This document shows, piece by piece, positions 35,222 to 42,965 of a DNA stretch of 64,000 nt. Source of the stretch: Pseudomonas fluvialis. GTDB lineage: Bacteria; Pseudomonadota; Gammaproteobacteria; Pseudomonadales; Pseudomonadaceae. Made by a program: the position numbers and the translations under genes. Where the stretch lies: positions 62,001 through 126,000 of the forward strand of contig NZ_NMQV01000014.1 of the NCBI RefSeq assembly GCF_002234375.1, read 5' to 3'. The notes under the pieces were generated by a model. The model had not been told where the DNA came from, did not search any database, and saw only the letters and a list, made by a program, of their open reading frames with translations. Each line of letters begins with the position of its first letter. Position 1 is the stretch's first letter.

Positions 35222-35950
35222 TCAATCGGGTTTCAGCTCAAGTTGCTGAATAGCCCGGTTTATTGCTGCGCGCTGATTTTTCTCCACGCCTTTCCCGCAC
35301 ATCAGATAGCGTAATTGGCCGGGTGGCATGTCAGCCAGGCTGAGTTGGCTCAGGCGCCCCAGGCTGAGGTCTGCCTCGCCGATCAGGTAAGGCAACTCGC
35401 GACTATCGACCAGTGTGTAATCGATGCGTTCGTTGAGCAGCATCATGACGATCTGTAGCGGCGGCGCGGTAATCCGCTGGCGTGCAGGTTGCTGCGCCAG
35501 GCGTTGGTCGATCGCGCCATAGCTGAAACCGTCGACCAGACCGAGGCGGAGTGGGCTGTTCAGTAGTTGCTCGATCTGGCGTACCTCGCGGAGCTGGCCT
35601 TGCAGGGTGCTGCGGGTCAGGACCTGCATGGGCTCATCGCGATGAATAGGCTGGCTGAACCAGGCCAGTTGCGCGCGCTCGGCGGTCTTGAACCAGCCTA
35701 TAGAGCAGAAGCTGGCCTGCGGATCGGCGACTTCCATGAGAATTCGTTTGGCCGGCCGGCTTTCAAACTGCACCGCTATGCCCGCCGCCGCGAAAATGGC
35801 GCGACTGCGCTCCAGCAGAAAGCCCGTCGGCTCACCCTCAACACTGTGATAGTAGGGTGGCTTTTCAATGTAGAAGACCCGCAGAGCCTGCGCCGCACAG
35901 GGTGTGCCGACCAGCAGCAGAGCGAGGAATAGAAGCAGGCGCGTGGACAT
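35222..35950 (-). CDS. Periplasmic solute-binding-like protein (SBP_bac_3 type)
   Basis: A 242-residue protein with a signal peptide (STRLLLFLALLLVGTPCAAQA) and the fold pattern of small amino-acid-binding-type proteins, beginning LRVFYIEKPPYYHS, then EPTGFLLERSRAIFAAAGI and FCSIGWFKTAERA. No permease or ATPase gene is nearby, so it may be an orphan binding or sensory protein. The ATG at 35950 has GGAG eight bases upstream, whereas the GTG three codons earlier overlaps that site. Ligand unknown. Confidence 0.8.
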   Translation of the reverse strand: MSTRLLLFLALLLVGTPCAAQALRVFYIEKPPYYHSVEGEPTGFLLERSRAIFAAAGIAVQFESRPAKRILMEVADPQASFCSIGWFKTAERAQLAWFSQPIHRDEPMQVLTRSTLQGQLREVRQIEQLLNSPLRLGLVDGFSYGAIDQRLAQQPARQRITAPPLQIVMMLLNERIDYTLVDSRELPYLIGEADLSLGRLSQLSLADMPPGQLRYLMCGKGVEKNQRAAINRAIQQLELKPD

Positions 35951-36007
35951 GACCGGCACTCCATTGCGAAAGTTCTCGCAGTATAGATAGCGGTCGTGAG
36001 TCTGCTG

Positions 36008-36634
36008 TCAAAGGCTGGGGCCGACGTCAAACAGCGTGGTTCTTCCCAGGTTGCTGCGCAGAAACTCCGGCGCATCGGCGTGCGCGAACAGTACCCGTGC
36101 GAAAGTCGGGCCCACCAGGGACAGGGAGCGCCAGCCCTGGCGCAGATATTCCGTAGGCGGTGGAAAAGGGCTGTTGAAGTCCGGTGTCACGCGCTTGAGG
36201 TTGACGAAGGCCAGCAAGTCGAGTTCGCCGGGGTCGATGCCGCGCTCTCGATAGTTGTGAGCCTTCTTGCGCAGCGTGGGGGCCAGGCGTGCTTGCAGTT
36301 GGCTGGCGCTGATGCGCTGTGGGCGTCGTTCACGGCGCACCAGTTGGCTGAGGCTGAAGGCATTGCGACGGCGATTGACTTCTTCTCGCCATTCTTCATT
36401 GAGTCGGCGTCCTTCATCCAGGACAAAGAAGACTTCGAAGTTGGCCTCGCGAAACTGTACATCCGGAGGTTCCTGGCCGCTGCGGAACTCGTCGAGCCGG
36501 TATGCCAGGTTGAGCGCCAATAGCAGGCGCTGACAAGCCCAGCGCTCACGCTCCCATTTGCGGGCGTTGGATAGCAGATCGTTGGCCTGTTCCGCATGGC
36601 GGGTAAGCAAGCGAAGATAGTCGCGCTCATTCAT
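36008..36634 (-). CDS. Conserved protein of unknown function
   Basis: A 208-residue soluble protein, rich in Arg, Glu and Leu, with no signal peptide, membrane segment or motif I recognise. Heptad-like charged helices occupy about 1-110, and a more globular end follows (GIDPGELDLLAFVNLKRV). Codon use is ordinary for the region, so it is likely a real gene. It diverges from the CbiM-like gene across 62 bases. No function proposed. Confidence 0.7.
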   Translation of the reverse strand: MNERDYLRLLTRHAEQANDLLSNARKWERERWACQRLLLALNLAYRLDEFRSGQEPPDVQFREANFEVFFVLDEGRRLNEEWREEVNRRRNAFSLSQLVRRERRPQRISASQLQARLAPTLRKKAHNYRERGIDPGELDLLAFVNLKRVTPDFNSPFPPPTEYLRQGWRSLSLVGPTFARVLFAHADAPEFLRSNLGRTTLFDVGPSL

Positions 36635-36696
36635 GGCGGTATATTAACCGCTGGGTGTGCCAGGCGTATGCTAGTGCACGGCGGGAGGGGGTAGCG

Positions 36697-37374
36697 ATGA
36701 TTGCCGGACATTTGCTGACAGGTGAAACGCTGACGCTGTCGGCGTTGCTCTATACGGCCGGAATTTGCTGGGCAGTGGCTCGGGCGCCCTGGCTGGAGTT
36801 GCTCAGCGATACGCGTCGTCAGCACTTGCTGGGCGGCAGTTGGCTGCTGCTGTGCGGGTTATGGCTCCTGCGTCGGGATTTTGAGTCGGGTCTGTCCTTC
36901 CACTTTATTGGCATGACGGCGCTGACTCTTTTGCTGGACTGGCCCCTGGCGATCCTGGTGGGGCTCTCTGCGCAGTTGGCGTTATGCCTGCTGGGGCGAC
37001 AGGAGTGGTTGGCGCTGGGCGCGAATGGGTTGCTACTGGTGTTGCTGCCGGTGTGGCTGAGCGAGGCGTGCAGTCGTTGGGTGGAGCGTTTCCAGCCGCG
37101 CAATCTGTTTGTCTATATCTTTGCCTGTGGCTTTTCCGCTGCCGGGATAGTCGCTGTGCTCAGTTGTCTGGTTGGGTTGGGCATGCTCAGCCTGGGCGGG
37201 CAACTGACCATCGTGGAAGAGTGGGACAACCTGCTGGGTTACCTGTGGCTGGTGCTGTTTCCCGAGGCGTTCATCAACGGCACCCTGGTTACGGCCCTGG
37301 TGGTTTTTTATCCGCAGTGGATGGAAACCTTCAATCGCACACGCTATTTACAGGCGCCCTGGCGGCAGGACTAG
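36697..37374 (+). CDS. CbiM-like energy-coupling-factor permease family membrane protein
   Basis: A 225-residue integral membrane protein with about six hydrophobic segments. The N-terminus MIAGHLLTGETL and the late LGYLWLVLFPEAFINGTLVTALVVFYP fit the CbiM/ECF S-component-like family annotated in pseudomonads near coaE. No partner ATPase is in the window, so substrate (cobalt, nickel or other) is unknown. GGGAGGGG precedes the ATG at 36697. The TAG stop is formed by the first bases of an inverted-repeat element. Confidence 0.75.
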   Translation: MIAGHLLTGETLTLSALLYTAGICWAVARAPWLELLSDTRRQHLLGGSWLLLCGLWLLRRDFESGLSFHFIGMTALTLLLDWPLAILVGLSAQLALCLLGRQEWLALGANGLLLVLLPVWLSEACSRWVERFQPRNLFVYIFACGFSAAGIVAVLSCLVGLGMLSLGGQLTIVEEWDNLLGYLWLVLFPEAFINGTLVTALVVFYPQWMETFNRTRYLQAPWRQD

Positions 37375-37456
37375 CAGGCCGTTGCAAAACCACCTCGGCT
37401 TTGGCCTCCTGCCTCCATGCAGTGAATACTGCGTGGAAGGCGGTCTGCTAAGCCGC
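37372..37456. repeat. Short inverted-repeat element, probably a decayed MITE
   Basis: It begins TAGCAGGCCGTTGCAAAAC, almost the same as the left end of the adjacent element, and closes with GGTCTGCTAAG. An internal imperfect stem (CCTCCATGCAGT with ACTGCGTGGAAGG) surrounds GAAT. No coding capacity. Confidence 0.55.
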
Positions 37457-37457
37457 T

Positions 37458-37603
37458 TAGCAGGCCGTTGAAAAACTACCTGCGTTGGCAATACAGCGTT
37501 GAAAACAGCCTCAAAATGCTCATTTACAACACGTAAACTGCGCTTTTTCGGCCGTTTTCGCCTTGTCTTGCCTGCCTCGCCTACGTTTTTCAACGACCTG
37601 TTA
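37458..37603. repeat. MITE-like element with about 20-bp terminal inverted repeats
   Basis: The left end TAGCAGGCCGTTGAAAAAC and the reverse complement of the right end, TAACAGGTCGTTGAAAAAC, agree at 17 of 19 positions. The 146-base unit has no ORF of note; its interior resembles a repeat I remember as multi-copy in Pseudomonas intergenic DNA. Its right end contains the TAA stop of yacG. Confidence 0.75.
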
Positions 37604-37801
37604 GTGATGCGGTGTCTGCAGTGTTTCTGAAAACAGTTCGTCGAGCAGTGGTTCGCCGGGGATGCTGTGGCTTTCTGCTGCCCAGGCGCCCAGGTCGATC
37701 AGTTTGCAGCGTTCGCCGCAAAAGGGCCGGGTCGGATTATCGCTGCGCCACTCTACGGGCGCGGCGCAGGTTGGACAGGCTACGATCGGGTACTGGGTCA
37801 T
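37601..37801 (-). CDS. yacG: DNA gyrase inhibitor YacG
   Basis: A 66-residue zinc protein. Four zinc cysteines are visible as CPTC and FCGERC, the latter followed by KLIDLGAWA, the YacG signature. The E. coli homologue binds GyrB and blocks gyrase DNA binding. It overlaps coaE in ATGA and is the last gene of the pilB-pilC-pilD-coaE-yacG run. Its stop codon lies in the right terminus of the MITE. Confidence 0.95.
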   Translation of the reverse strand: MTQYPIVACPTCAAPVEWRSDNPTRPFCGERCKLIDLGAWAAESHSIPGEPLLDELFSETLQTPHH

Positions 37802-38406
37802 GTCTGGCCTCCGCGCAGATTCAGATAGAACGCATGTAACTGGCGCACCTGTTGGTCCAGCCAGCTCAGGTCGCGATCGTTGCAGATTACCTCATGTGCA
37901 TGGCGCAGACGCTCTTCGCGTGCCGCTTGAGCCGCCATGATGGCCTGTACCTGCTCGCGTGCGGCGCCGTCGCGTTGCATGGTTCGTTCGATTTGCAGGG
38001 CTTCGGGGCTATCCACGACCAATAGGCGCTGGGTCATGCGCAGCTGACCGGATTCGACCAGCAGCGGTGACTCCAGGATCGCATAGGGTGATTGTGCCTT
38101 GGCGAGCGCCTGGCTGATCTCCGCCGCGATGAGTGGATGTAGCAGTTGCTCTAGCCATTGGCGCTGCGGCGGGTCAGCAAAGATCAGCTGGCGCAGTGCG
38201 GCGCGATCGAGCTGGCCATTGTCTTGCAGCAGATGCGTGCCGAAGCGCTCGACGATACGCTGTAGTGCTGGGCGGCCGGGTTCGACTACCCAGCGAGCCG
38301 CCTGATCGGCATCCACGCGGTGAATGCCTAGTTCGGCAAAACGACGGGCAACTGTGCTCTTGCCGCTGCCGATGCCGCCGGTAATCCCCAAAACCCAGGT
38401 AGACAT
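37798..38406 (-). CDS. coaE: Dephospho-CoA kinase CoaE
   Basis: Last enzyme of coenzyme A synthesis, 202 residues. The P-loop [12 protein letters not shown] is right at the N-terminus, [13 protein letters not shown] and SPLLVESG follow. ATG at 38406 or two codons earlier at 38412 are both possible; neither has a strong ribosome site and the distance from the pilD stop is tiny, so translation is probably coupled. The frame stays open upstream antisense to nothing recognisable. Confidence 0.94.
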   Translation of the reverse strand: MSTWVLGITGGIGSGKSTVARRFAELGIHRVDADQAARWVVEPGRPALQRIVERFGTHLLQDNGQLDRAALRQLIFADPPQRQWLEQLLHPLIAAEISQALAKAQSPYAILESPLLVESGQLRMTQRLLVVDSPEALQIERTMQRDGAAREQVQAIMAAQAAREERLRHAHEVICNDRDLSWLDQQVRQLHAFYLNLRGGQT

Positions 38407-38417
38407 AGCCATTGCGG

Positions 38418-39293
38418 TCAGTTGAAACCGGCCAGTTGCAGGTATGCCTGGGTGATCTGCTCGCCCCAGAGCAGTGCTATCCAGCCCGCAACGGCCAGGT
38501 AGGGGCCGAACGGAATGGGCTTGGAGGTATCGGCGTTCTGCCACTTGAGCAGGATAAGGCCCAGTACGGCACCTACCACCGATGACAGTAGGATGGTCAG
38601 TGGCAGGATTTGCCAGCCGCCCCAGGCGCCGAGCATGGCTAGCAGCTTGAAGTCGCCATAGCCCATGCCTTCCTTGCCGGTCAGCAATTTGAATGCCCAG
38701 AATACCGACCACAGGCTCAGGTAGCCGATCACTGCGCCCCATAGTGCGTCGCTGGGGGAGGCGAATAGAGCCTGTTGATTGACCAGTAGACCCAGCCAAA
38801 GCAGCGGCAAAACCAGGCTGTCCGGCAGCAGTTGGTGGTCGGCATCAATCAGGCTCATGGCCAGCAGCCCCCAGGTCAGAGGCAGCATGGCCGCGGTTTG
38901 CCAGCTGAAACCAAACTGCCAGGCTATGCCAGCGGAGAGCAGGCCGCAGGCCAGTTCGACCAGTGGGTAGCGTGTGCTGATGGGGCTGCGGCAGGCCGAG
39001 CAGCGGCCACGTAGCCATAGCCAGCTGAGCAGCGGGATATTTTCCCAGGGGCGAATCTCATGCCCGCAGTGCGGGCAGCGGGAGTTGGGATAGGCGAGGT
39101 TGAACGGTTCGTCCTGTGCCGAGGTGGCAGGTAGCTGCAGAATTTCGCGCGCCTGGCTTTGCCAGTCGCGCTGCATCATGACCGGCAGGCGGTAGACCAT
39201 TACATTGGTGAAGCTGCCAACCAGCAAGCCGAGCAGGCCAATCAATAAAACAAAGGCCGGCAAGTTGCCGGCCAGAAGGTCAATGAGTTGCAT
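38418..39293 (-). CDS. pilD: Type IV prepilin peptidase / N-methyltransferase PilD
   Basis: Integral membrane aspartyl protease of 291 residues that cleaves prepilin leaders after glycine and methylates the new N-terminal Phe; it also serves type II secretion pseudopilins. The cytoplasmic zinc loop has CPHC and CSAC. The catalytic aspartates lie in [12 protein letters not shown] and [11 protein letters not shown]. About eight hydrophobic segments are present. It starts two bases after pilC. Confidence 0.97.
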   Translation of the reverse strand: MQLIDLLAGNLPAFVLLIGLLGLLVGSFTNVMVYRLPVMMQRDWQSQAREILQLPATSAQDEPFNLAYPNSRCPHCGHEIRPWENIPLLSWLWLRGRCSACRSPISTRYPLVELACGLLSAGIAWQFGFSWQTAAMLPLTWGLLAMSLIDADHQLLPDSLVLPLLWLGLLVNQQALFASPSDALWGAVIGYLSLWSVFWAFKLLTGKEGMGYGDFKLLAMLGAWGGWQILPLTILLSSVVGAVLGLILLKWQNADTSKPIPFGPYLAVAGWIALLWGEQITQAYLQLAGFN

Positions 39294-39295
39294 GT

Positions 39296-40513
39296 TTAGA
39301 CCACGGAGCCCAGTTGGAAGATCGGCAGGTACATGGCAATGATCAGGCCGCCGACCAGCACGCCCAGGACTGCCATGATCATCGGCTCCATCAGCGCGGT
39401 GAGGCCATCCACTGCGTTGTCAACTTCGGCTTCGTAGAAGCTGGCCACTTTGTCGAGCATTTCATCCAGGGCACCGGATTCCTCGCCGATGGCGGTCATT
39501 TGCACGGCCATGGCTGGGAAGGTGCCGGTCGTGCGCATGGAAAAATTCAGTTGCATACCGCTGGAGACATCCGCCTTGATTTTGTTGACGGCGGTCTTGA
39601 AAACGATATTGCCAGTGGCACCGGCTACTGAATCCAAGGCATCCACCAGTGGTACACCGGCGGCAAAAGTGGTTGCCAGGGTGCGTGCATAGCGAGCGAC
39701 TGCGGATTTATAAAGAATGTCGCCAAAAATGGGGGCCTTGAGCACTGCGCGGTCTAGGTTGTCACGAAAGGCTTGTGAGCGGTGGTGGAACTCTCGGAGT
39801 GCAAAGCCGCTAGCCACCAAGCCAAACATAACGACCAACCACCACTCCTGCAGCAGTTCGGAGATGCCAATCACAAACAGGGTAAAGGCTGGCAGCTCCG
39901 CGCCGAAGTTGGCAAAAACATCTTGGAATTGCGGTACGACCTTGATCAGCAAAATAGCCGAAACAATGATCGCTACCGCGATCACCGCAATGGGGTAATT
40001 CATGGCCTTCTTGATTTTGGCCTTGAGTGCTTCGGTCTTTTCCTTGTAGGTGGCTACGCGGTCCAGCAGGTTTTCCAGTGCGCCAGACTGTTCGCCGGCA
40101 TCCACCAGGTTGCAATACAGTTCATCGAAGTAGCGCGGGCGCTTGCGCAGGGAGGTGGCGAAGCTGTTGCCAGCGGCGACATCCTGTTTGACCTCGTCGA
40201 TCAGCTTGCGCATGTTGGGGTTTTCAAAACCCTCACTGATGATGTCGAAGGACTGCAGCAGTGGCACGCCGGCCTTCATCATGGTGGCCATCTGTCGGGT
40301 AAACAGGGCGATATCCAGCGGTTTGATGGCCTTGCCCGCGCCGAACAGCGAAACGGCCTTTTTGCGCACCTTGGTGGGGTTGACGCCCTGCTTGCGCAGT
40401 TGGGCTTTGACCAATGCGATATTCTGTCCGGCGGTTTCCCCCTTGATCTTGGCACCTTTGCGATCTGTGCCTTCCCAGACAAAGGTGCTGGTTTTTTGCG
40501 CTTTTTCCGCCAT
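39296..40513 (-). CDS. pilC: Type IV pilus inner-membrane platform protein PilC
   Basis: A 405-residue GspF-family protein with two homologous cytoplasmic helical domains and three membrane segments (near 175-195, 220-240 and at the C-terminus). LFTRQMATMMKAGVPLLQS and ARTLATTFAAGVPLVDAL mark the two repeats. It anchors the extension ATPase PilB and recruits pilin. It starts three bases after pilB. Confidence 0.97.
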   Translation of the reverse strand: MAEKAQKTSTFVWEGTDRKGAKIKGETAGQNIALVKAQLRKQGVNPTKVRKKAVSLFGAGKAIKPLDIALFTRQMATMMKAGVPLLQSFDIISEGFENPNMRKLIDEVKQDVAAGNSFATSLRKRPRYFDELYCNLVDAGEQSGALENLLDRVATYKEKTEALKAKIKKAMNYPIAVIAVAIIVSAILLIKVVPQFQDVFANFGAELPAFTLFVIGISELLQEWWLVVMFGLVASGFALREFHHRSQAFRDNLDRAVLKAPIFGDILYKSAVARYARTLATTFAAGVPLVDALDSVAGATGNIVFKTAVNKIKADVSSGMQLNFSMRTTGTFPAMAVQMTAIGEESGALDEMLDKVASFYEAEVDNAVDGLTALMEPMIMAVLGVLVGGLIIAMYLPIFQLGSVV

Positions 40514-40516
40514 GGG

Positions 40517-42220
40517 TTAGTCCTTGGTCACGCGGTTGACTTCCTCGAGGCTGGTAACGCCTTGCATGGCCTTGAACAGGCCCGAGGTGCGTAGGTCATT
40601 AAAGCCATCTTTGCGCATCTGTGCAGCGATATCGATGGAGTTGCCTTCTTCCATGATAATGCGTTGCAGAGCCGGCGTGATTTTAACCACTTCATAAATA
40701 CCCACGCGGCCCTTGTAGCCATTTTTGCAGTTTTCGCAGCCGACCGGACCGTAGATCTTGAAGCTGCCGATCTTGTCTTCGGGGAAGCCTTCGGCCAACA
40801 GGGTGTCGCGGGGGATGTCGACGACTTTCTTGCAGCTGCTGCACAACTTGCGGGCCAGGCGCTGGGCGATGATCAGGTTGACCGAGGTGGCGATGTTGAA
40901 CGAAGGCACGCCCATGTTGCGCAAGCGGGTCAGGGTTTCTGCCGCGCTGTTTGTATGCAGGGTGGACATCACCATGTGGCCGGTTTGTGCTGCCTTTACG
41001 GCAATCGACGCGGTATCCAGGTCGCGGATCTCGCCGACCATGATGATGTCCGGGTCCTGGCGCAGGAAGGCGCGCAGTGCCTGGGTAAAGTCCATGCCTT
41101 GCTTGGGGTTGACGTTGACCTGGTTGATGCCTTCCAGGTTGATTTCCACGGGGTCTTCGGCGGTGGAAATGTTTACGTCCGGGGTGTTGAGGATATTCAG
41201 GCCGGTGTACAGCGAGACGGTCTTGCCCGAGCCGGTGGGGCCGGTGACCAGGATCATGCCCTGCGGTTGCTTGAGGGCATTGAGGTACAGCTCCTTTTGT
41301 TCCTCTTCATAGCCCAGCGCGTCGATGCCCATTTGTGCGCTGCTGGCGTCGAGGATCCGCATGACGATCTTCTCGCCCCACAGGGTCGGCAGGGTATTGA
41401 CACGAAAGTCGATGGACTTGCTCTTCGACAGTTTCATCTTGATGCGCCCATCCTGTGGCTTGCGACGCTCGGAGATGTCCAGGCCGGCCATGACCTTGAG
41501 ACGTGCGGACAGGCGCGGCGCCAGCTGGATCGGCGGGCGGGCTACTTCATGAAGAATGCCATCGGTACGGAAGCGTACCCGATAGGCTTTTTCATAGGGC
41601 TCGAAGTGCAGGTCGGAGGAGCCGCCTTTGATGGCATCCAGGAGCATCTTGTTGACGAAACGCACCACGGGGGCGTCTTCGCTGTCGTCGCCCACGCCGG
41701 CATCTTTGTTGTCATCGTTGGTGGCTTCGACATCCAGGCCATCTAGATCCACGTCGCCGAGGTCGCCCAGTGCGCTGGTGTCACTTTCATAAAACTTGTC
41801 GATGGCATTGCCGAGCTTGTCGTCCTCCACCAGCAGAGCCTCGGTGGTCATTCCGGTGCTGAACTGCACGTCGGTGACCGCCTGGTGATTGGCCGGGTCG
41901 GACAGGGCGATGAACAGCTTGCTGCCGCGCTTGTAGAGCGGCAGTACGCGGTGCTGGCGGGCCAGTTTCTCGCTGAGCAGGTCGCGGGGCTGGCTGTCCT
42001 TGTCGATGCTGCTCAGGTCGAGCATGGCAATGCCGAACTGTTCGCAAAGCAGTTCGGCGAGGTCGCGCGCCTTGGCCAGCTTGTTCTGCACCAGGTAGGT
42101 CACCAGTGGCAACTGGTTACGCTGGGCTTGCTGCAAGGCTTGCAGCGCGGTGCGCTCTTCGAGCAGTTGCTGCATGACCAGTTGCTTGGCCAGGCCGGTC
42201 AGGGCAGGGGTGTCTGACAT
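40517..42220 (-). CDS. pilB: Type IV pilus extension ATPase PilB
   Basis: Hexameric assembly ATPase of 567 residues. The N-terminal MshEN-type domain is followed by Walker A GPTGSGKT with the lysine at residue 333, an Asp box (TAEDPVEI), Walker B (GEIRDLDTA) and a zinc tetracysteine made by CSSC and CENC. It powers pilus extension. The MshEN-like N-terminus (LVMQQLLEERTALQ) can bind c-di-GMP in relatives, which would link it to the c-di-GMP genes in this window. Divergent from pilA. Confidence 0.97.
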   Translation of the reverse strand: MSDTPALTGLAKQLVMQQLLEERTALQALQQAQRNQLPLVTYLVQNKLAKARDLAELLCEQFGIAMLDLSSIDKDSQPRDLLSEKLARQHRVLPLYKRGSKLFIALSDPANHQAVTDVQFSTGMTTEALLVEDDKLGNAIDKFYESDTSALGDLGDVDLDGLDVEATNDDNKDAGVGDDSEDAPVVRFVNKMLLDAIKGGSSDLHFEPYEKAYRVRFRTDGILHEVARPPIQLAPRLSARLKVMAGLDISERRKPQDGRIKMKLSKSKSIDFRVNTLPTLWGEKIVMRILDASSAQMGIDALGYEEEQKELYLNALKQPQGMILVTGPTGSGKTVSLYTGLNILNTPDVNISTAEDPVEINLEGINQVNVNPKQGMDFTQALRAFLRQDPDIIMVGEIRDLDTASIAVKAAQTGHMVMSTLHTNSAAETLTRLRNMGVPSFNIATSVNLIIAQRLARKLCSSCKKVVDIPRDTLLAEGFPEDKIGSFKIYGPVGCENCKNGYKGRVGIYEVVKITPALQRIIMEEGNSIDIAAQMRKDGFNDLRTSGLFKAMQGVTSLEEVNRVTKD

Positions 42221-42386
42221 AGCGGATATATCCAGAGGCTATCGCAAAAGCTGCGTTATAGCTTAGAAGCATGGTGCTGCCAAACCCATCCATAGCGTGT
42301 GACATTAATTGTCAGATAGAGACGATAAGAGGTACTTGCTGATGGCGCTAATTGGTGAATGCTGGCGAAAATGCCTTTCCAGATTT

Positions 42387-42402
42387 TGGCACGATTCATG
42401 CT
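42387..42402 (+). promoter_or_regulatory. Sigma54 (RpoN) promoter of pilA
   Basis: TGGCACGATTCATGCT matches the -24/-12 consensus TGGCACG-N4-TTGCW at all but one position, with GG and GC at the proper spacing. It lies 49 bases before the pilA ATG and on the coding strand, as expected for PilS/PilR-controlled pilin transcription. Confidence 0.92.
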
Positions 42403-42450
42403 TTTACGTTTTCAGGTCGCATGGCCTTACTTAGAAACTAGGAGAATTTT

Positions 42451-42906
42451 ATGAAGGCTCAAAAAGGCTTTACCTTGATTGAACTGATGATCGTGGTGGC
42501 GATCATTGGTATTTTGGCGGCTATTGCGCTGCCTGCTTATCAGGATTACACCAAGCGTGCGCGTGGCGCTGAGTTGATCGTAGCATCGGCTCCGTTCAAA
42601 CTTGGGGTTACAGAGTGCGTGCAGTCGGGTGGCTGCCTGAGCGGTACGACTATTTCTGTTCCTGCATCGGGTTCGCGTGCCCAGCTTTCTGTGCCTGATG
42701 ATGTCGCTACTGGTGCCGGTCAAGGGCAAGTTAATAGCATCGCTCTTTCTACTGCCGGTGTAATTACAGTTACGCCGAGAGCAATTAATGGTTTTGCAGC
42801 GACTGATACATATGTTCTGACCCCTTCGTTGATCACTGGTACTGGTGGTGTTAGCTGGGCTGCATCGGGAGATTGCGTTACCAAGGGTTTTTGTAAGGGT
42901 AAATAA
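42451..42906 (+). CDS. pilA: Type IV major pilin PilA
   Basis: Prepilin of 151 residues. The short leader MKAQKG is cut before Phe in [16 protein letters not shown], with the conserved Glu at mature position 5. The globular part has four cysteines: TECVQSGGC early and GDCVTKGFC at the end, the latter giving a very small C-terminal disulfide loop. The strain-variable globular region cannot be matched to a group by eye. It has a CTAGGAG ribosome site, an RpoN promoter and a strong terminator. The neighbouring ligase suggests it is glycosylated. Confidence 0.97.
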   Translation: MKAQKGFTLIELMIVVAIIGILAAIALPAYQDYTKRARGAELIVASAPFKLGVTECVQSGGCLSGTTISVPASGSRAQLSVPDDVATGAGQGQVNSIALSTAGVITVTPRAINGFAATDTYVLTPSLITGTGGVSWAASGDCVTKGFCKGK

Positions 42907-42920
42907 ATTGGTCTGAGTAA

Positions 42921-42954
42921 AAAAGAGCAGGCTTTGCCTGCTCTTTTTTTTTTT
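42921..42954 (+). terminator. Intrinsic terminator after pilA
   Basis: A 12-bp perfect stem AAAAGAGCAGGC/GCCTGCTCTTTT with a three-base loop, followed by a long T run, 14 bases past the pilA stop. It separates abundant pilin mRNA from the next gene. Confidence 0.95.
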
Positions 42955-42965
42955 GGAGAGATTGC

